Notes: generated by a model not told the origin, from the sequence alone. 50,905 nucleotides of DNA from Calditrichota bacterium (GCA_013112635.1 JABFGF010000016.1:1-50905); one strand, 5' to 3'; positions 18,432-25,746 are shown, numbered from the stretch's first letter. Made by a program: numbers and translations.

Positions 18432-18600
18432 TTAGGTCAAAAACATGCCAAAAGAAGCACCTTGAATGACCTAAATAACCCAATTCAGTTTATTATACTT
18501 CATACTGTTGAAATTTAAAACATAGGATTGAGGATGACAAATACAAGAAAAAACAAAATAGGTCAAAAAGGAATAAAAAAAGATCATAGTAATGACCTAA
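18432..18600. promoter_or_regulatory. Two long-spaced palindromic operators (TAGGTCA-N27-TGACCTA)
   Basis: TAGGTCA at 18433-18439 pairs with TGACCTA at 18467-18473. A second pair lies at 18559-18565 and 18593-18599. Both have exactly 27 bases between half-sites, and both share extended flanks (AGGTCAAAAA on the left, AATGACCTAAA on the right). The pairs are offset by 126 bases, close to 12 helical turns. They lie between divergent genes and are typical of sites for an oligomeric activator or repressor. Confidence 0.7.
18436..18450 (-). promoter_or_regulatory. Candidate sigma-54 promoter for the minus-strand gene
   Basis: On the minus strand TGGCATG (18450-18444) is followed by four bases and TGAC (18439-18436), against the consensus TGGCACG-N4-TTGC. 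The spacing is correct, but the -12 element has two mismatches. It lies inside the first operator pair, with the second pair roughly 135-175 bases upstream of the predicted start, a normal distance for enhancer sites of a sigma-54 activator. Confidence 0.35.
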
Positions 18601-18619
18601 AAAGAATTTTTCATATCAG

Positions 18620-18625
18620 TATAAT
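18620..18625 (+). promoter_or_regulatory. TATAAT -10 box before the DUF5131 gene pair
   Basis: A perfect TATAAT lies 32 bases before the ATG at 18657, but no -35 box stands at the normal distance. The right-hand TGACCTA half-site lies about 21 bases upstream. This is what an activator-dependent or operator-controlled promoter would look like. Confidence 0.4.
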
Positions 18626-18656
18626 AGAAGAAACACAAACGGAGGATAAGTAGAAA

Positions 18657-19343
18657 ATGAATAAAGAGCACGAAAAATCGATTGAATTAGCCCAGCAGGA
18701 AAACAGAAAAAATGGAGATAGAGGTAAAGTCTCGGTGGCTAAGAAACCACATTACCGCAGCAAAGGGATAAAAACCCATCCACGGAGGGAAGGCTATAAG
18801 AACATTGATGTGACATCCGGAGGCCCAGCTAAGTTTAAGGGCTTATCACCCATGTTACTGGGTCCCGTAGATTCTACACCCCAAGCCCAAAATATGGAGA
18901 ATTTGTGGCAGTTTTCCAAAGTATTTAAAGGGGATGTAGACGCAGATGGGCAGCCGACACCTGCTTTTTTTGATAGAAGAAACAGAGGATTTGCCGATAG
19001 AGTCGCACACCGCAGAGTGAAAAGCAATGAATTCTATTTATTTCATTATTGGCAGGGCAGAAAACTTAATTATACAGAGGCAAGAGAGGAAATATATGTA
19101 AAGAATTATAGCGAGTTAGTACGTGAAAGCCAGGTTTATAAAGACCTATTGGCTTTATTAGATGAAGGCATGAACCTTCAAATAATTGGTTATGATGGTC
19201 GTGATTACGATGCGACATTAAACCAGGATGGTAAACAATTAAATGAATGGTTAAGAGACTTAAACAAGCCTTTTGGGCACGAACTTGTCCTTGCTGGTCT
19301 CTTGGCAGAAACTAAAGGATTTTTAATAAATGAAGAAAAGTAA
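18657..19343 (+). CDS. Uncharacterised protein, paralogue A of the gene at 25033
   Basis: The 228-aa protein has GGAGGA about 10 bases before its ATG. After a basic N-terminus it contains FKGDVDADGQPTPAF, a HYWQGRKLNYTEAREEIYV block, a MNLQIIGYDG block and a closing GHELVLAGLL. The gene at 25033 shares all of these in the same order (EGDVDKNGNPTAEY, YYWEGRKLNRSEAMREVYI, NLLILGYQ, NAHILAGLL), so the two are paralogues. I know such proteins only as uncharacterised phage and bacterial genes and assign no function. The gene overlaps the DUF5131 gene by 14 bases, which suggests that the products are made together and act together. Confidence 0.7.
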   Translation: MNKEHEKSIELAQQENRKNGDRGKVSVAKKPHYRSKGIKTHPRREGYKNIDVTSGGPAKFKGLSPMLLGPVDSTPQAQNMENLWQFSKVFKGDVDADGQPTPAFFDRRNRGFADRVAHRRVKSNEFYLFHYWQGRKLNYTEAREEIYVKNYSELVRESQVYKDLLALLDEGMNLQIIGYDGRDYDATLNQDGKQLNEWLRDLNKPFGHELVLAGLLAETKGFLINEEK

Positions 19344-20082
19344 TATTGATAGAATCGGGTTAGAGCGTTGGAACCCAATTACCGGTTGCACAAAATATAG
19401 TGCTGGATGTAAGCACTGCTATGCAGAAAGAATGGCAAATAAACTGGCAAGCTGGAATAATCCCAGATATGAAAATGGCTTTGAATTCAAAATGCATGAA
19501 GATTTACTGGAAAAGCCCCTAAAAGTAAAAAAAGGTAGAAAATACTTTGTCTGCTCCATGTCAGATTTGTTTCATGAGAATGCAACCGATGAATTCATTT
19601 TGAAAGTTTTTGAAACAATGAATCTCGCACAACAACATACTTTTATGGTTGTTACCAAAAGGGCAGAAAGACTAATTGAACTAAATGATAGGATAAACTG
19701 GTCTGATAATATTATCATGGGTGTTACTATAGAAAGCGATAAATATGAGTTCCGCGCTGACCTGCTCAGGCAAACCGGAGCCCTCCATAAATATCTATCC
19801 TTAAAGCCACTGTTAAGCTCATTGAACACCCTAAACCTGGATGGCATTGACTGGCTTCTGGTTGGTGGAGAATCAGGTGGAGAAGCAGCACGGCCAGTAA
19901 AGATAGAGTGGATTAGGGAACTCAGGGATAAGTCTGTTGAGGCAAATATTCCTTTTTATTTCCGTCAATGGGGCAGGGCTGAAAACAATCCTGATCCACT
20001 AGATCCTAGCATTAAAAATGTTAAGGGCGGCTTATTGTTAGATGGCCAGACCTGGAAACAACTACCAAGTGTTTTACAATAA
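19330..20082 (+). CDS. DUF5131 / phage Gp37-Gp68 family protein
   Basis: The 250-aa protein matches the DUF5131 (phage Gp37/Gp68) family. Its N-terminal signature WNPITGCTKYSAGCKHCYAE gives a Cys20-x6-Cys27-x2-Cys30 triad, and later blocks include MSDLFHE, VVTKRAERL, GVTIES and LLVGGESGGEAARP. The three cysteines suggest an iron-sulfur cluster or metal site, possibly of radical-SAM type, but the activity is unknown. The family is found in phages and near the three-Cys-motif partner protein TcmP; I see no TcmP here. The start codon overlaps the paralogue A gene, and a terminator hairpin follows 11 bases after the stop. Confidence 0.85.
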   Translation: MKKSNIDRIGLERWNPITGCTKYSAGCKHCYAERMANKLASWNNPRYENGFEFKMHEDLLEKPLKVKKGRKYFVCSMSDLFHENATDEFILKVFETMNLAQQHTFMVVTKRAERLIELNDRINWSDNIIMGVTIESDKYEFRADLLRQTGALHKYLSLKPLLSSLNTLNLDGIDWLLVGGESGGEAARPVKIEWIRELRDKSVEANIPFYFRQWGRAENNPDPLDPSIKNVKGGLLLDGQTWKQLPSVLQ

Positions 20083-20093
20083 ATAATAACTAT

Positions 20094-20117
20094 GGCCGGT
20101 CTGAAGGCCGGTCTTTT
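20094..20117 (+). terminator. Terminator after the DUF5131 gene
   Basis: Two copies of GGCCGGTC (20094-20101 and 20106-20113) are self-complementary in RNA, with two G-U pairs. They form an 8-bp stem around a TGAA loop, followed by TTTT. Confidence 0.6.
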
Positions 20118-20132
20118 AACCAAAAAAAACAA

Positions 20133-20990
20133 TTGAAAATTAACTGGAAAAAATATGAAGAATTTGATTGGAATTCTTCTTCACAAACAGCAATGAAAAA
20201 AAGTGAAAGAATGGAAATAGCCGAAATTGCAAAAGATATGCTTGAATTAAATGATAATGATATGGCCGAAGCTACACCACCCGGAAGATTCGCAGCTACG
20301 GTCATTCATCCTAATAACTGTGATTTAGGCATAAAAATCTATAAGAATAATGATGATGGCAGACGCCAGGCGAACAGGGCAATGGCTGTTTACCTGCAGG
20401 ATATTGAGAGACTTCCCGGTCTTCCAAGTGAGAATGTGCAAAAGATAATCCGTGCAGATCGCTATAATAAGGAGAGAAACTATATAATCCAGGAGTGGAT
20501 TTCCGGTGACAGCCTGGAATATCTACAGATCAAAAATGCGATTGAACCTGCGCATATTCGCCCGATTATCGAACAGCTATTCCTAAATATTATTATCCCG
20601 CTTTGGACAAAAGGAACCGTCTGGTGGGATTCACGGGATGGTAATTACTGTTTTGATGCGAACACTCAAAAACTAACGTTGATTGATATTGATTCTTTAA
20701 CCACTTATTATGAAGAAATTATTGAAACACCCGATGTATGGAATAGACGTGAACGTGGAAGGGCATTTGCCTTACCTCGCCTGCGCCAAATGGTACTAAG
20801 GCTTTTGCAAACCCAAGGGTTCGATAGAGGAATGCAGAAAAAATATAGAGCGATATGGGATAAAGAATTCCTACCCGTTCTTAAAGTCCTTGGCCGGGAA
20901 ATTACTGATGAATTAGTAGCTGTTACTCACTACCATCATTTCATAAGTGAATTAGAAACAGCAGGACTATTACCAACCCTTACAGTATAA
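20133..20990 (+). CDS. Divergent protein kinase-like protein
   Basis: The frame opens at a TTG at 20133 and encodes up to 285 aa; internal ATGs at 20193 and 20211 are alternative starts, and none has a strong ribosome-binding site. A kinase-like small lobe is visible (GRFAATVIHP, then IKIYK as the possible catalytic lysine strand). The catalytic-loop equivalent is WWDSRDGNYCF, with Asp166 and Asn171 in D-x4-N spacing, and the metal-binding position is IDID (185-187) instead of DFG. This resembles serine/threonine, RIO or lipopolysaccharide kinase folds but lacks the HRD histidine, so activity is uncertain. The gene sits between two terminator-like hairpins, before the macro-AAA+ regulator gene. 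Confidence 0.6.
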   Translation: MKINWKKYEEFDWNSSSQTAMKKSERMEIAEIAKDMLELNDNDMAEATPPGRFAATVIHPNNCDLGIKIYKNNDDGRRQANRAMAVYLQDIERLPGLPSENVQKIIRADRYNKERNYIIQEWISGDSLEYLQIKNAIEPAHIRPIIEQLFLNIIIPLWTKGTVWWDSRDGNYCFDANTQKLTLIDIDSLTTYYEEIIETPDVWNRRERGRAFALPRLRQMVLRLLQTQGFDRGMQKKYRAIWDKEFLPVLKVLGREITDELVAVTHYHHFISELETAGLLPTLTV

Positions 20991-21005
20991 TGCTGTAGGG
21001 GTTTT
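20975..21005 (+). terminator. Terminator-like hairpin overlapping the kinase stop
   Basis: An 11-bp stem (20975-20985 with 20993-21003, one G-U pair) begins inside the last codons of the kinase-like gene, spans its stop and ends in TTTT. It would lower transcription into the regulator gene that starts 14 bases further on. Confidence 0.55.
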
Positions 21006-21018
21006 ACAGGAGAAGCGA

Positions 21019-22902
21019 ATGATAGCCAGAATCAGGGAACTCATTGATAAACGCAAGCATAACGAAGCCTATGAGTTAGTAAAACAAGAATTAAAAAAGA
21101 AATTCAATCTGCATAATGAAGAAGATGAGCTAATTTACAGTGAATTACTTGCCTTAAATACAACTGTCAAAACATTGCTAGGCGCCAGTTATGATGACCT
21201 GATTTTAGATGCTGTACGGCGCAAGAAATTTAACTCTCAGAAAAAATACAAGATTGATAATGTGAATGTTTTTCTTACAGATGAAAACCTGCTGCTATCT
21301 GATAGCGAGACATATATTAATATTATACATGACACTAAATATTTTAATTTTTCTGATAGAAGCGCATCCGATGCTTTTATTAAACGACTTGGTCAGAAAC
21401 ATATAGACACAGAACTGGAAAAACACACAAACCTAAAAAGAGGCGATTATATAAAGATAAAACATCCCTCTTTAAAGGCCCAATACAGCTTTCATATACT
21501 GGCATTATTTGGGAATAATAACCAGCTCGATTTTGAAGCAATGGAAAAATCATTAAGCTCTATTCTGATTGAAATGGAGCAGATGGACCTTAAAAAAATT
21601 AGTATGCCGGCCATTGGTTTTGATTGGGTCTATATGGTTCCGGATGAACAGAAAGAACAAGTTGCCACCTCCATTGCTGACAAAGTTGCTGAGGTGATTG
21701 TTACAACAATCAAACAACAAAAATTTTCTGCTTACCCGGATATACACATAAAATTTGTGGCTTCTGATACAAAAGAAGCATTCACTAAAGCTTTTTACCA
21801 CTGGAGTAAAATGGATGACTACTATTTTAAGAACATCATTCATTTTCAGGAAAACCAGAAAAAACTAATCAAGGAAGCCAAAACAAATAATCCTAATTAT
21901 ATAAAGCTATTAAATGAAATCAGTAATGCTTTTCGCGAAGACTCTATTGTCTTGCTTTTGGGTGAAACAGGAACAGGTAAAAGTTTCTTTGCAGAACAAA
22001 TCCATAAATACAGTGCTCGTTCAGCAAAACCATTTGAGAGCTTTAACTGTGCATTATTGAAGCAGGGTAAAAACTATACCCAGTTGTTTGGCTGGGTAAA
22101 AGGTTCCTATACCGGAGCGGATAAAGACGGTGTTGGATTAATTGAAAAAGCAGAGGGTGGCACTTTATTCCTTGATGAAGTGGGTAACCTCGATTTGGAA
22201 TCTCAAAAATCCCTCTTATTGTTTTTGGATAAAGGGCTCTACAGGCGCTATGGCGATCCTAACCAAAGACAGGCCGATGTCAGATTGTTATTTGGTACAA
22301 ACCAGAATTTAGAAAGAAGAGTGAAAAAGCATCTGTTTGCCCACGATTTGTTTGAGAGAATCGCAGGGCGGGTATATACTCTACTGCCACTACGATATAG
22401 AAAAGATGATATTGAAATATTTACAAAATGGCTGGTAAATAGTTTTAATAAAAAGAAAAATCAGTCTGTAGTAGTAGACAGCCTTGCCATCAACGAACTT
22501 ATGAAGTATTCCTGGCCTGGCAATGTGCGCCAGTTACAATATTATCTACAAAACCTCTACCATAATAGTATCTATAATGAATCGTTCAAGATTGATGTAC
22601 AAAACATTCGGGAACTGCCTCCCCGTGATTCATTATTTGAAGAGTTTGATAGATTCGAAGAACTTGAAAACATTCTTGAGTCATTCCTAAAAGACTGGAA
22701 TTCTAAAAAAGGTAAGTTCACCGAAGAATTTATCAATCCAATTCTGGCAAAGATTTATAAAGAAAACATAAATGGAAATATCCGTGAAACGGATAAATTT
22801 CTTGGCATAACGGGCTCTTCAGGTAAGCAATCAGAATTCAACAGAAGTTATGCAAAATTCGCAGGACTTGAAGAAATATATAAATCGAACTACATCGACT
22901 GA
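21019..22902 (+). CDS. AAA+ sigma-54 activator with N-terminal macro-like sensor domain
   Basis: The 627-aa protein starts at an ATG behind AGGAGAAG. Residues about 75-265 have the linear order of a macro domain: a central region with FIKRLG, then RGDYIKIKHPSLKAQYSFHILAL, then KKISMPAIGFDWVYMVPDEQ and a final IHIKFVASD strand. The AAA+ part is a bacterial enhancer-binding protein with Walker A GETGTGKS (315-322), GSYTGA (362-367) in place of GAFTGA, Walker B LFLDE with Asp386-Glu387, and WPGNVRQL. A short C-terminal region (INGNIRETDKFLGITGSSGK) may be the DNA-binding part. By analogy with RtcR, whose CARF-like domain senses nucleotides, a macro sensor would respond to ADP-ribose or a related ligand. 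The ligand is inference. Confidence 0.75.
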   Translation: MIARIRELIDKRKHNEAYELVKQELKKKFNLHNEEDELIYSELLALNTTVKTLLGASYDDLILDAVRRKKFNSQKKYKIDNVNVFLTDENLLLSDSETYINIIHDTKYFNFSDRSASDAFIKRLGQKHIDTELEKHTNLKRGDYIKIKHPSLKAQYSFHILALFGNNNQLDFEAMEKSLSSILIEMEQMDLKKISMPAIGFDWVYMVPDEQKEQVATSIADKVAEVIVTTIKQQKFSAYPDIHIKFVASDTKEAFTKAFYHWSKMDDYYFKNIIHFQENQKKLIKEAKTNNPNYIKLLNEISNAFREDSIVLLLGETGTGKSFFAEQIHKYSARSAKPFESFNCALLKQGKNYTQLFGWVKGSYTGADKDGVGLIEKAEGGTLFLDEVGNLDLESQKSLLLFLDKGLYRRYGDPNQRQADVRLLFGTNQNLERRVKKHLFAHDLFERIAGRVYTLLPLRYRKDDIEIFTKWLVNSFNKKKNQSVVVDSLAINELMKYSWPGNVRQLQYYLQNLYHNSIYNESFKIDVQNIRELPPRDSLFEEFDRFEELENILESFLKDWNSKKGKFTEEFINPILAKIYKENINGNIRETDKFLGITGSSGKQSEFNRSYAKFAGLEEIYKSNYID

Positions 22903-22966
22903 AATCGATCCTCATCGATAATCCTAGCATAAAGTAACATCTTGTAAATCTATATAACTCCTTGTA

Positions 22967-22990
22967 ATTATTAGGTTAAGGCCTAATAAT
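22967..22990. promoter_or_regulatory. Palindrome next to the sigma-54 promoter
   Basis: Perfect 9-base arms ATTATTAGG (22967-22975) and CCTAATAAT (22982-22990) flank a 6-base spacer, 8 bases before the -24 box. The inner part TTAGGTTAAGGCCTAA recalls the TAGGTCA half-sites at 18433, but the spacing differs. Confidence 0.55.
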
Positions 22991-22997
22991 ATCCTTT

Positions 22998-23012
22998 TGG
23001 CACGCTTATTTC
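22998..23012 (+). promoter_or_regulatory. Candidate sigma-54 promoter before the SEC-C gene
   Basis: TGGCACG (22998-23004), N4, TTTC (23009-23012) matches the sigma-54 consensus TGGCACG-N4-TTGC at all positions but one. It follows the stop codon of the sigma-54 activator gene by 95 bases and would start RNA near 23024. The 234-base interval 22903-23136 also holds the palindrome at 22967 and the leader peptide at 23053. Confidence 0.6.
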
Positions 23013-23052
23013 CTTTGTTATGGAGAAAAAGGGCAAACAAAAGGACTGTTCA

Positions 23053-23097
23053 ATGAAAATACGAGGACCACCACCCAAGCGAAAAATCCAAGACTGA
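23053..23097 (+). CDS. Short Pro-Pro-Pro leader peptide (14 aa)
   Basis: AAGGA (23041-23045) stands 7 bases before an ATG that opens a 14-codon frame, MKIRGPPPKRKIQD. It lies about 29 bases after the predicted sigma-54 transcription start and 39 bases before the SEC-C gene. Three consecutive prolines are a known ribosome-stalling sequence that needs EF-P, so it may be a regulatory leader; a small basic peptide with its own activity is the alternative. Confidence 0.35.
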   Translation: MKIRGPPPKRKIQD

Positions 23098-23136
23098 AAC
23101 ATTAATTAATTTAATAATAACAAAATTGGTAAAAAA

Positions 23137-24975
23137 ATGAAAAACCAAAGAACTTTGAAAAATCGTCTGAAAAGACAAAATAAAAAACGAAGAATGAAAA
23201 GGAAAAGAGGAGCATCTCAAAATCAACGACAATTCATGAATAAAGCTCAAGAGAGAAAGCAGGAAAACCTGGCACCACAAACAAAAAAAAATACGGTGAG
23301 CAAACCAAATGATTTATGTTCTTGTGGCAGCGGAAAGAAATACAAAAAATGTTGCATAAGATACCACCAAGCAGAGATGCTTATTATAGTACCCATTAGT
23401 GTTGTTTCAGAGATAACATACAATGTAAACATAAAAACAAAAGATGGTGAGTTTATTGAAGGGTACTCTATGATTCGATTAATGTCATTACATGAATTCT
23501 ATTTTGATATAGAAACAGACAAAGAAGAATTGTTAGAATGCTTAAAAAATTGGGAGTCATACAGTACATCCAGAATTGATAATTACATAATTCCATCATT
23601 ACACAAACATATAACTGATGGCGAAATAAACACTTTAGATACTGGGACGCCGAATCATTTAACTGATACAAATAATAAAACAATAGAAAACTACGACTGG
23701 ATAGAATATAATTCAGTAAAAAAAATTGAGAATGTCAGTGTTAATAAGCCTATAGAGATCGAGCTTAAAACCCTGGATGGAAATGTTCAACCTCTATCAC
23801 CTGAACTGAACCTCGAACTAAAAAACCCAGAACAGTACTTGGATGATTTACTTAAAGAAGCATATAAATTTTTTAAAGAAGAGATTTTTTCTTCAGTAGG
23901 ATTTTGCATAAGTCCTCTTGATCAAATTAAAATTGCTTTAGAATACTCTGCTTATAATTACTCAATTTTAAAATATGGGAAAGTTTTTACAAAGACTGAA
24001 TCGGATGCTTTTATCGATGATACTCTAACAGAAATAAAAAAAGCCGGAAAGTATGAAACATTGATTGAAAAGACAAAGGAAATGCAAGAAGCTTTTCGCG
24101 CAAAATATGAAGAAATAACATCACACCAACTTGATGATTTTGTAAATGATTGGCTTGAGTTATTAATACTACCTAAACACTATAGTAAAGAGGAAGACAA
24201 ACTGCGTTTTGAAGCTGTTCGTAATTGGTATTGGTCGTTTTATTTAATGGAAACAGGCATTTACGATGCAGTAGACTTGGACAAGGAAATTAACCACCAA
24301 AAAGATACTGAAAGCGATCCTGGAATCACATATACATCATTCAAAAAAGAACATCCAATTATCGGTATGCATTTACAATTTTCAGAAATAGAGAAAAGAT
24401 TACTATCTGAGATGGCAAGAAATCCAGAGTTTGTAAGTACATATTTTTATCAAATGATCAACGGTACTGAAGAACTTTTTAAAATAGTTCCGAAAAATTG
24501 GATAGACGATTTTTTATGGGCCAGCTCGAATGGGTTTACTGCAAGCCAACTATCCACTCCGATTATTTTTCGCTTTGGGCCAAGCAGAAGTATGTTTTAT
24601 CAAACTTTTGGCAAATCTACATTACAAAATCTTTTTAAAAAGGAGGGTTTCTGGGGTTTTTCTAAACAGTTTAATATTAAACTTAATCCAAAGGGAATTT
24701 TTTCAAATTTTTTAAATCCAAATCCAGTTTTTAAAGATAATATCAAGGCTTATTATGAATCTATTGGTACTAATATGGATCGCTTTGAAGCAATGTGGAA
24801 ATTGGAAAATAAGTATTTGGCATACCAATATTTTTCTCAAATGTTGCTATCAGAATCTGCCGTAAAATTGTTTTTAGGTAATGATGCAACGCAGAAGGAG
24901 GAAGTTGTTCAGAATTTAAATAATATAAAAGTTTTTAGGAAAGTATTCATAAACACTGAAAAGGTATATCACTAA
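23137..24975 (+). CDS. Large SEC-C motif protein of unknown function
   Basis: The 612-aa protein begins with a very basic stretch of about 50 residues (KNRLKRQNKKRRMKRKRG). A SEC-C zinc motif follows with Cys61, Cys63, Cys72 and Cys73 (CSCGSGKKYKKCC). The remaining 500 residues are mixed alpha/beta with no motif that I recognise. SEC-C motifs are best known from the SecA C-terminus, but they occur in many unrelated proteins and in several suspected defence or RNA-processing contexts. The basic N-terminus suggests binding to RNA or the ribosome. The gene lies behind the candidate sigma-54 promoter and is probably the main target of the macro-AAA+ activator. Confidence 0.65.
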   Translation: MKNQRTLKNRLKRQNKKRRMKRKRGASQNQRQFMNKAQERKQENLAPQTKKNTVSKPNDLCSCGSGKKYKKCCIRYHQAEMLIIVPISVVSEITYNVNIKTKDGEFIEGYSMIRLMSLHEFYFDIETDKEELLECLKNWESYSTSRIDNYIIPSLHKHITDGEINTLDTGTPNHLTDTNNKTIENYDWIEYNSVKKIENVSVNKPIEIELKTLDGNVQPLSPELNLELKNPEQYLDDLLKEAYKFFKEEIFSSVGFCISPLDQIKIALEYSAYNYSILKYGKVFTKTESDAFIDDTLTEIKKAGKYETLIEKTKEMQEAFRAKYEEITSHQLDDFVNDWLELLILPKHYSKEEDKLRFEAVRNWYWSFYLMETGIYDAVDLDKEINHQKDTESDPGITYTSFKKEHPIIGMHLQFSEIEKRLLSEMARNPEFVSTYFYQMINGTEELFKIVPKNWIDDFLWASSNGFTASQLSTPIIFRFGPSRSMFYQTFGKSTLQNLFKKEGFWGFSKQFNIKLNPKGIFSNFLNPNPVFKDNIKAYYESIGTNMDRFEAMWKLENKYLAYQYFSQMLLSESAVKLFLGNDATQKEEVVQNLNNIKVFRKVFINTEKVYH

Positions 24976-24980
24976 ATTAA

Positions 24981-25010
24981 AAGCCGGTTCGCTTCGGACC
25001 GGCTTGTTTT
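24981..25010 (+). terminator. Terminator between the SEC-C gene and paralogue B
   Basis: AAGCCGGT (24981-24988) pairs with ACCGGCTT (24998-25005), with inner pairs closing a short loop, and GTTTT follows. It starts 5 bases after the SEC-C stop. Confidence 0.75.
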
Positions 25011-25032
25011 AACTTTAAATGCGGAGAATAAA

Positions 25033-25644
25033 ATGAAATTTAAAATTGGCAATTGCATCGGTGAAGTTTTAATAGACAGGGTAAACTCAATGTACAGCCC
25101 AAACCCGCCGTATGGTTATGAAAAAATAACCGCAGAAATGTATTTCAACAATAAATGGCAAAAATTATCACCAAGACACACAGGGGAATTAACTAATCCC
25201 AAAGCAAACAATCTCCTTACGCTTTGGAATAATCTTAGGGTTTGGGAAGGTGATGTCGACAAAAATGGTAACCCAACCGCTGAATATTTAGCCAAAAGAA
25301 ATGAAAGATTGAAAATTGGTGATTATTGGAATCAAACCCGCAAAAATCCTCTTTATTACTATTGGGAGGGCAGGAAACTAAATCGGTCAGAAGCAATGAG
25401 AGAAGTATATATTCCTATATATCTGGATTATGTGTTAAAAACAGATCTTTATGCAGAACTCAAAAAGCGAGTACGTGCAGGACGAAATTTATTAATTTTA
25501 GGTTATCAAGCCACTAAGTATTCATCAATAAATGATATGGATGGAAAAAAGTTAAAAAAGTTATGTTTTAGCCCGAGCAAGAGATTCGTAAATGCTCATA
25601 TTTTAGCAGGCCTGTTAACTGATAATCATGTATGGGAAGAATAA
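25033..25644 (+). CDS. Uncharacterised protein, paralogue B of the gene at 18657
   Basis: The 203-aa protein has GGAG before its ATG and shares with paralogue A the blocks EGDVDKNGNPT, YYWEGRKLNRSEAMREVYI, GRNLLILGYQ and AHILAGLL. The DG.dyD element after the GY dipeptide in paralogue A is altered to QATKYS here, so the two may differ in activity. The N-terminus contains an extra strand-rich segment (MKFKIGNCIGEVLIDRV). Enclosing the cluster between two paralogues suggests duplication and divergence within one functional unit. Function unknown. Confidence 0.65.
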   Translation: MKFKIGNCIGEVLIDRVNSMYSPNPPYGYEKITAEMYFNNKWQKLSPRHTGELTNPKANNLLTLWNNLRVWEGDVDKNGNPTAEYLAKRNERLKIGDYWNQTRKNPLYYYWEGRKLNRSEAMREVYIPIYLDYVLKTDLYAELKKRVRAGRNLLILGYQATKYSSINDMDGKKLKKLCFSPSKRFVNAHILAGLLTDNHVWEE

Positions 25645-25654
25645 AAAACTAATT

Positions 25655-25680
25655 AGCCGACTCAATTGAATCGGCTTTTT
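25655..25680 (+). terminator. Terminator ending the macro-AAA+ cluster
   Basis: AGCCGA (25655-25660) pairs with TCGGCT (25671-25676) around an internal TCAATTGA, and a run of T residues follows directly. It lies 10 bases after the paralogue B stop. Confidence 0.75.
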
Positions 25681-25746
25681 ATTTGTATCCATCAGTTCGA
25701 TATCTTAATTTGGTGTACAAAAGGGCAATAGTGGAAGCTCCAGTAT

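Noticed and set aside
18657-19343. NADAR/YbiA-like enzyme
   Set aside because: The ENLWQFSKVF block is faintly similar, but the catalytic region and ATG motifs of NADAR proteins are absent.
23137-24975. SecA-related protein
   Set aside because: Only the SEC-C zinc motif is shared; no SecA motor motifs are present.
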